Source of the DNA: Otis tarda
Taxonomy: Eukaryota > Chordata > Aves > Otidiformes > Otididae
Direction of reading: 5' to 3'
Length of the DNA: 64,000 nucleotides
Assembly: GCA_026413225.1 (NCBI GenBank)
Contig: CM048557.1
Coordinates: 39,599,371 to 39,663,370 of the forward strand
The notes under the pieces were generated by a model that worked only from the letters and a program-made list of their open reading frames with translations, made no database searches and was not told the DNA's origin. Position numbers and translations under genes: made by a program. This document shows, piece after piece, positions 61,973-64,000 of this stretch; the first letter of the stretch is position 1; each line of letters opens with the position of its first letter.

Positions 61973-64000
61973 CATCTTTAACAATATTACTATCTATGAA
62001 GTAAAAAGAGAAAATGATACTACATTAATAAAATAAGGAAAAAAAATTAAAACTGATAAGGCCAATTTATCTCCAATATAACATCAAGGGCAAATATACC
62101 ACAAGTTGCTCTACTCATCTGTGGCATGAAATAGAAGAACTCCGTTAATGTATGTTTCTTTATGGAAGTTCACTCCTACAAAATGTAGTGATCATTTGTA
62201 GTGAAGTAGCAGTGATCTGAAATGAAAAGTGTACTGATTATGATTAAAGCTCTGGTTCTAACTTCAGTTGACAACTTAAATGGGATTTCCTGTTTATCTA
62301 AGGACAAACTGTTTTTCTCTTAATAAAAGATTTCTATTATTTCTGTTTCACTCTTAGAGAAAAATATTCTGCTGGAGTGTATTTCCATTATGCTTATTTT
62401 CACTCATTCCCAGCATAACTATCTGCTTTCATGTCACACATGTGAGCTGCAGATTCTACATAAAACAACCTGAAGAGAACAGGAAGGGTTCCACGTTCAG
62501 TTCCAAACAGCAATGACGTGGACTGTCTAGGATGGGCATGTTGGGAAGATTGTTCGCTTAGCTCCAAATAAGACATATGCTTCAGTTTGCTGCCCCTCAG
62601 GTTTCTGAAGTTGCATTAGCCCCTATCCATGTAGAGTTCACATTCATGAAGTAGCTTGGAAAAGCTGTAAAGTGTGCCCTGATGCAGAGCACGACCTTGA
62701 TTTATTCATAAGCTCAGACAGAGCAACCTTATTAAAGTTTGGGCCCATGACTGAAACATTCTTCTGTATGTTGCATTTAGCAAAAACTAACAGAGCTCTG
62801 GATAGCAGTTGTGCAAACAAGAGAGAAAAAGAGACAAATAATCATAGCATCACCATGCCTATGCAACAGAATCAGTCATTTGAGATGCAAATTTCCAACT
62901 TGAGTGCCTTGGGAACAACTTGGCCTCCGTAAGGAGTTACTATCTCCTGTTAATTGAATGTATTTACCACCTTAGGGTTCAATTACAGCTATCATCTTGA
63001 AACTGGAGTGATCCCTGAAGAAACTTAAAATTATAGATACTGTAGAACATTAGATCGTAAAGAGGCTTTGTTGGTCATTGAGACCATTCCCTTGCTAGTG
63101 CTAGAGCAGATAACCACATCACATAATCCATTCATCAAGCCTCATTTTGAAAGAAGTTACTTTTATGGAGTTTGTTGTTCCCTCTTCCCTCTCCCCCTCC
63201 TGCTGTGATTCATTCTTCTCCTTCCCTATACTGCAAAACATAAATTCTCCAAAGCTAAATCAGTTGTGTTCTGATCTTGAAAATTTCAAACACAGATTTT
63301 GCAGTAAATTTTTGCTTGGTATACTCTTCTCTTAGTTTCCTTAAGTAATTTCTTTCTTTTTTTAAGACCGAGAGAAAGAAAGGAAGTGAGGGAAAAAAAT
63401 AGAAAAAATATTTCTATTTAGTTCTGGTTTATGTCTTATTGTTATAGTCTTCTAGCTGAGATTTCATGTCTCTTTCCATCCCTTTCTCAGAGCTTTGTTT
63501 TTCTTTACCCATTTTCCCTAAGATTTCTATTTTTTGAGAACATGTTTATCTTTTAATTGTTACTAATTAGCACTGTAAAGTACACTAAAATTGATTAAAA
63601 TTAAAAATGAAGGAGTAAAGTGATATACAGAGCATCAGATAGCATCTGAATCACCTCATCACATACATCACAGAAGTATCAAATTGCTCCATGTATGGTT
63701 TTATCCACTGTGTAAAATTATTGCTAGCAACTGGTTGGCTAGTAAACTCAGGTTAGACGCTGAGCTCAGGTTTTCTCAAAATTTTACCTGCATGTTCAAC
63801 AGTCACTATTGTGAATATATCTCATGTGAACTGGTTGCCTCTTTGTTTTCAGGTAGATATTTTTCAGGTATAGAAAAATTCTATACTACAACCTGGGCAA
63901 ATGTGGATTTCCCCTTTTGTGTGAAATGCTGAGATTTTAAAACATAATTCTTTCTTACATCAAGAGAAAATGTCCAACTCCTCCCTAAACGTATAACACT
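61973..64000. other. AT-rich non-coding DNA, no gene seen
   Basis: Outside the ancient CR1 relic at 63030-63200 I see no gene or element. The frame at 62672-62932 (86 codons) has no recognisable domain. A pyrimidine-rich stretch at 63177-63230 is adjacent to the relic. Confidence 0.55.
63030..63200 (-). mobile_element. Ancient CR1-L-like remnant
   Basis: GGTCATTGAGACCATTCCCT, then TGCTAGTGCTAGAGCAG and CATCAAGCCTCATTTTGAAA resemble the reverse complement of old CR1 lineages shared across amniotes. Those carry a GGTCAT-AGTCCA-CCCCTGCCAG-like block followed by a CATCAAGC-TTGAA block. Divergence is strong and no frame survives. The match rests on memory of the family and would need a library search. 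Confidence 0.5.

Overview
The window looks like AT-rich, gene-poor DNA from a bird. The main clues are repeated CR1 LINE 3' ends carrying the avian tail (TCATAGAATCATAGAATGG on the opposite strand, with an 8-bp terminal repeat) and two LTRs of kinds common in birds, one opening TGTCCTGG and one TGTGGTGGG. Placement within birds (perhaps Neoaves, from the LTR types) is only an impression. I find no convincing host protein-coding exon, tRNA, rRNA, CRISPR array or origin. The longest open frames outside mobile elements look like chance. The window is probably intergenic or part of a very long intron.

Layout. From 1 to about 45 kb the DNA is mostly unique and AT-rich. It carries short repeats, a GAATA array joined to a CR1 3' end (7709-7825), faint ancient CR1/SINE-like relics (about 11.2, 17.0 and 17.7 kb), an old internally deleted CR1 (25739-26070), an opposed pair of CR1 tails (32466-32978 minus and 33284-33417 plus) and an LTR fragment (34228-34470). 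From 45685 to 48202 lies the most unusual object: a badly decayed but collinear Ty3/gypsy-type pol. From 48.2 to 54.2 kb there is again little. At 54215-54665 is a solo LTR, followed by a second pentanucleotide array (54946-55020) fused to a relatively young CR1 (55021-56560, minus) whose reverse transcriptase frame is broken by one lost base. The last 7 kb holds a split CR1 tail (61481-61972) and an ancient CR1 relic near 63.1 kb.

Main finding. In the decayed Ty3/gypsy pol the integrase (45685-46647) lies upstream of the reverse transcriptase and RNase H (47239-48202), all on the plus strand, with a later CR1 tail inserted in the linker. This is the reverse of the usual Ty3/gypsy order (RT-RNaseH-IN). 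It matches the copia-like order described for the Gmr1 group of deuterostome Ty3/gypsy elements. Both halves were recognised by reading short motifs across stops and frameshifts, so the family call is strong. The order claim depends on the two halves belonging to one insertion.
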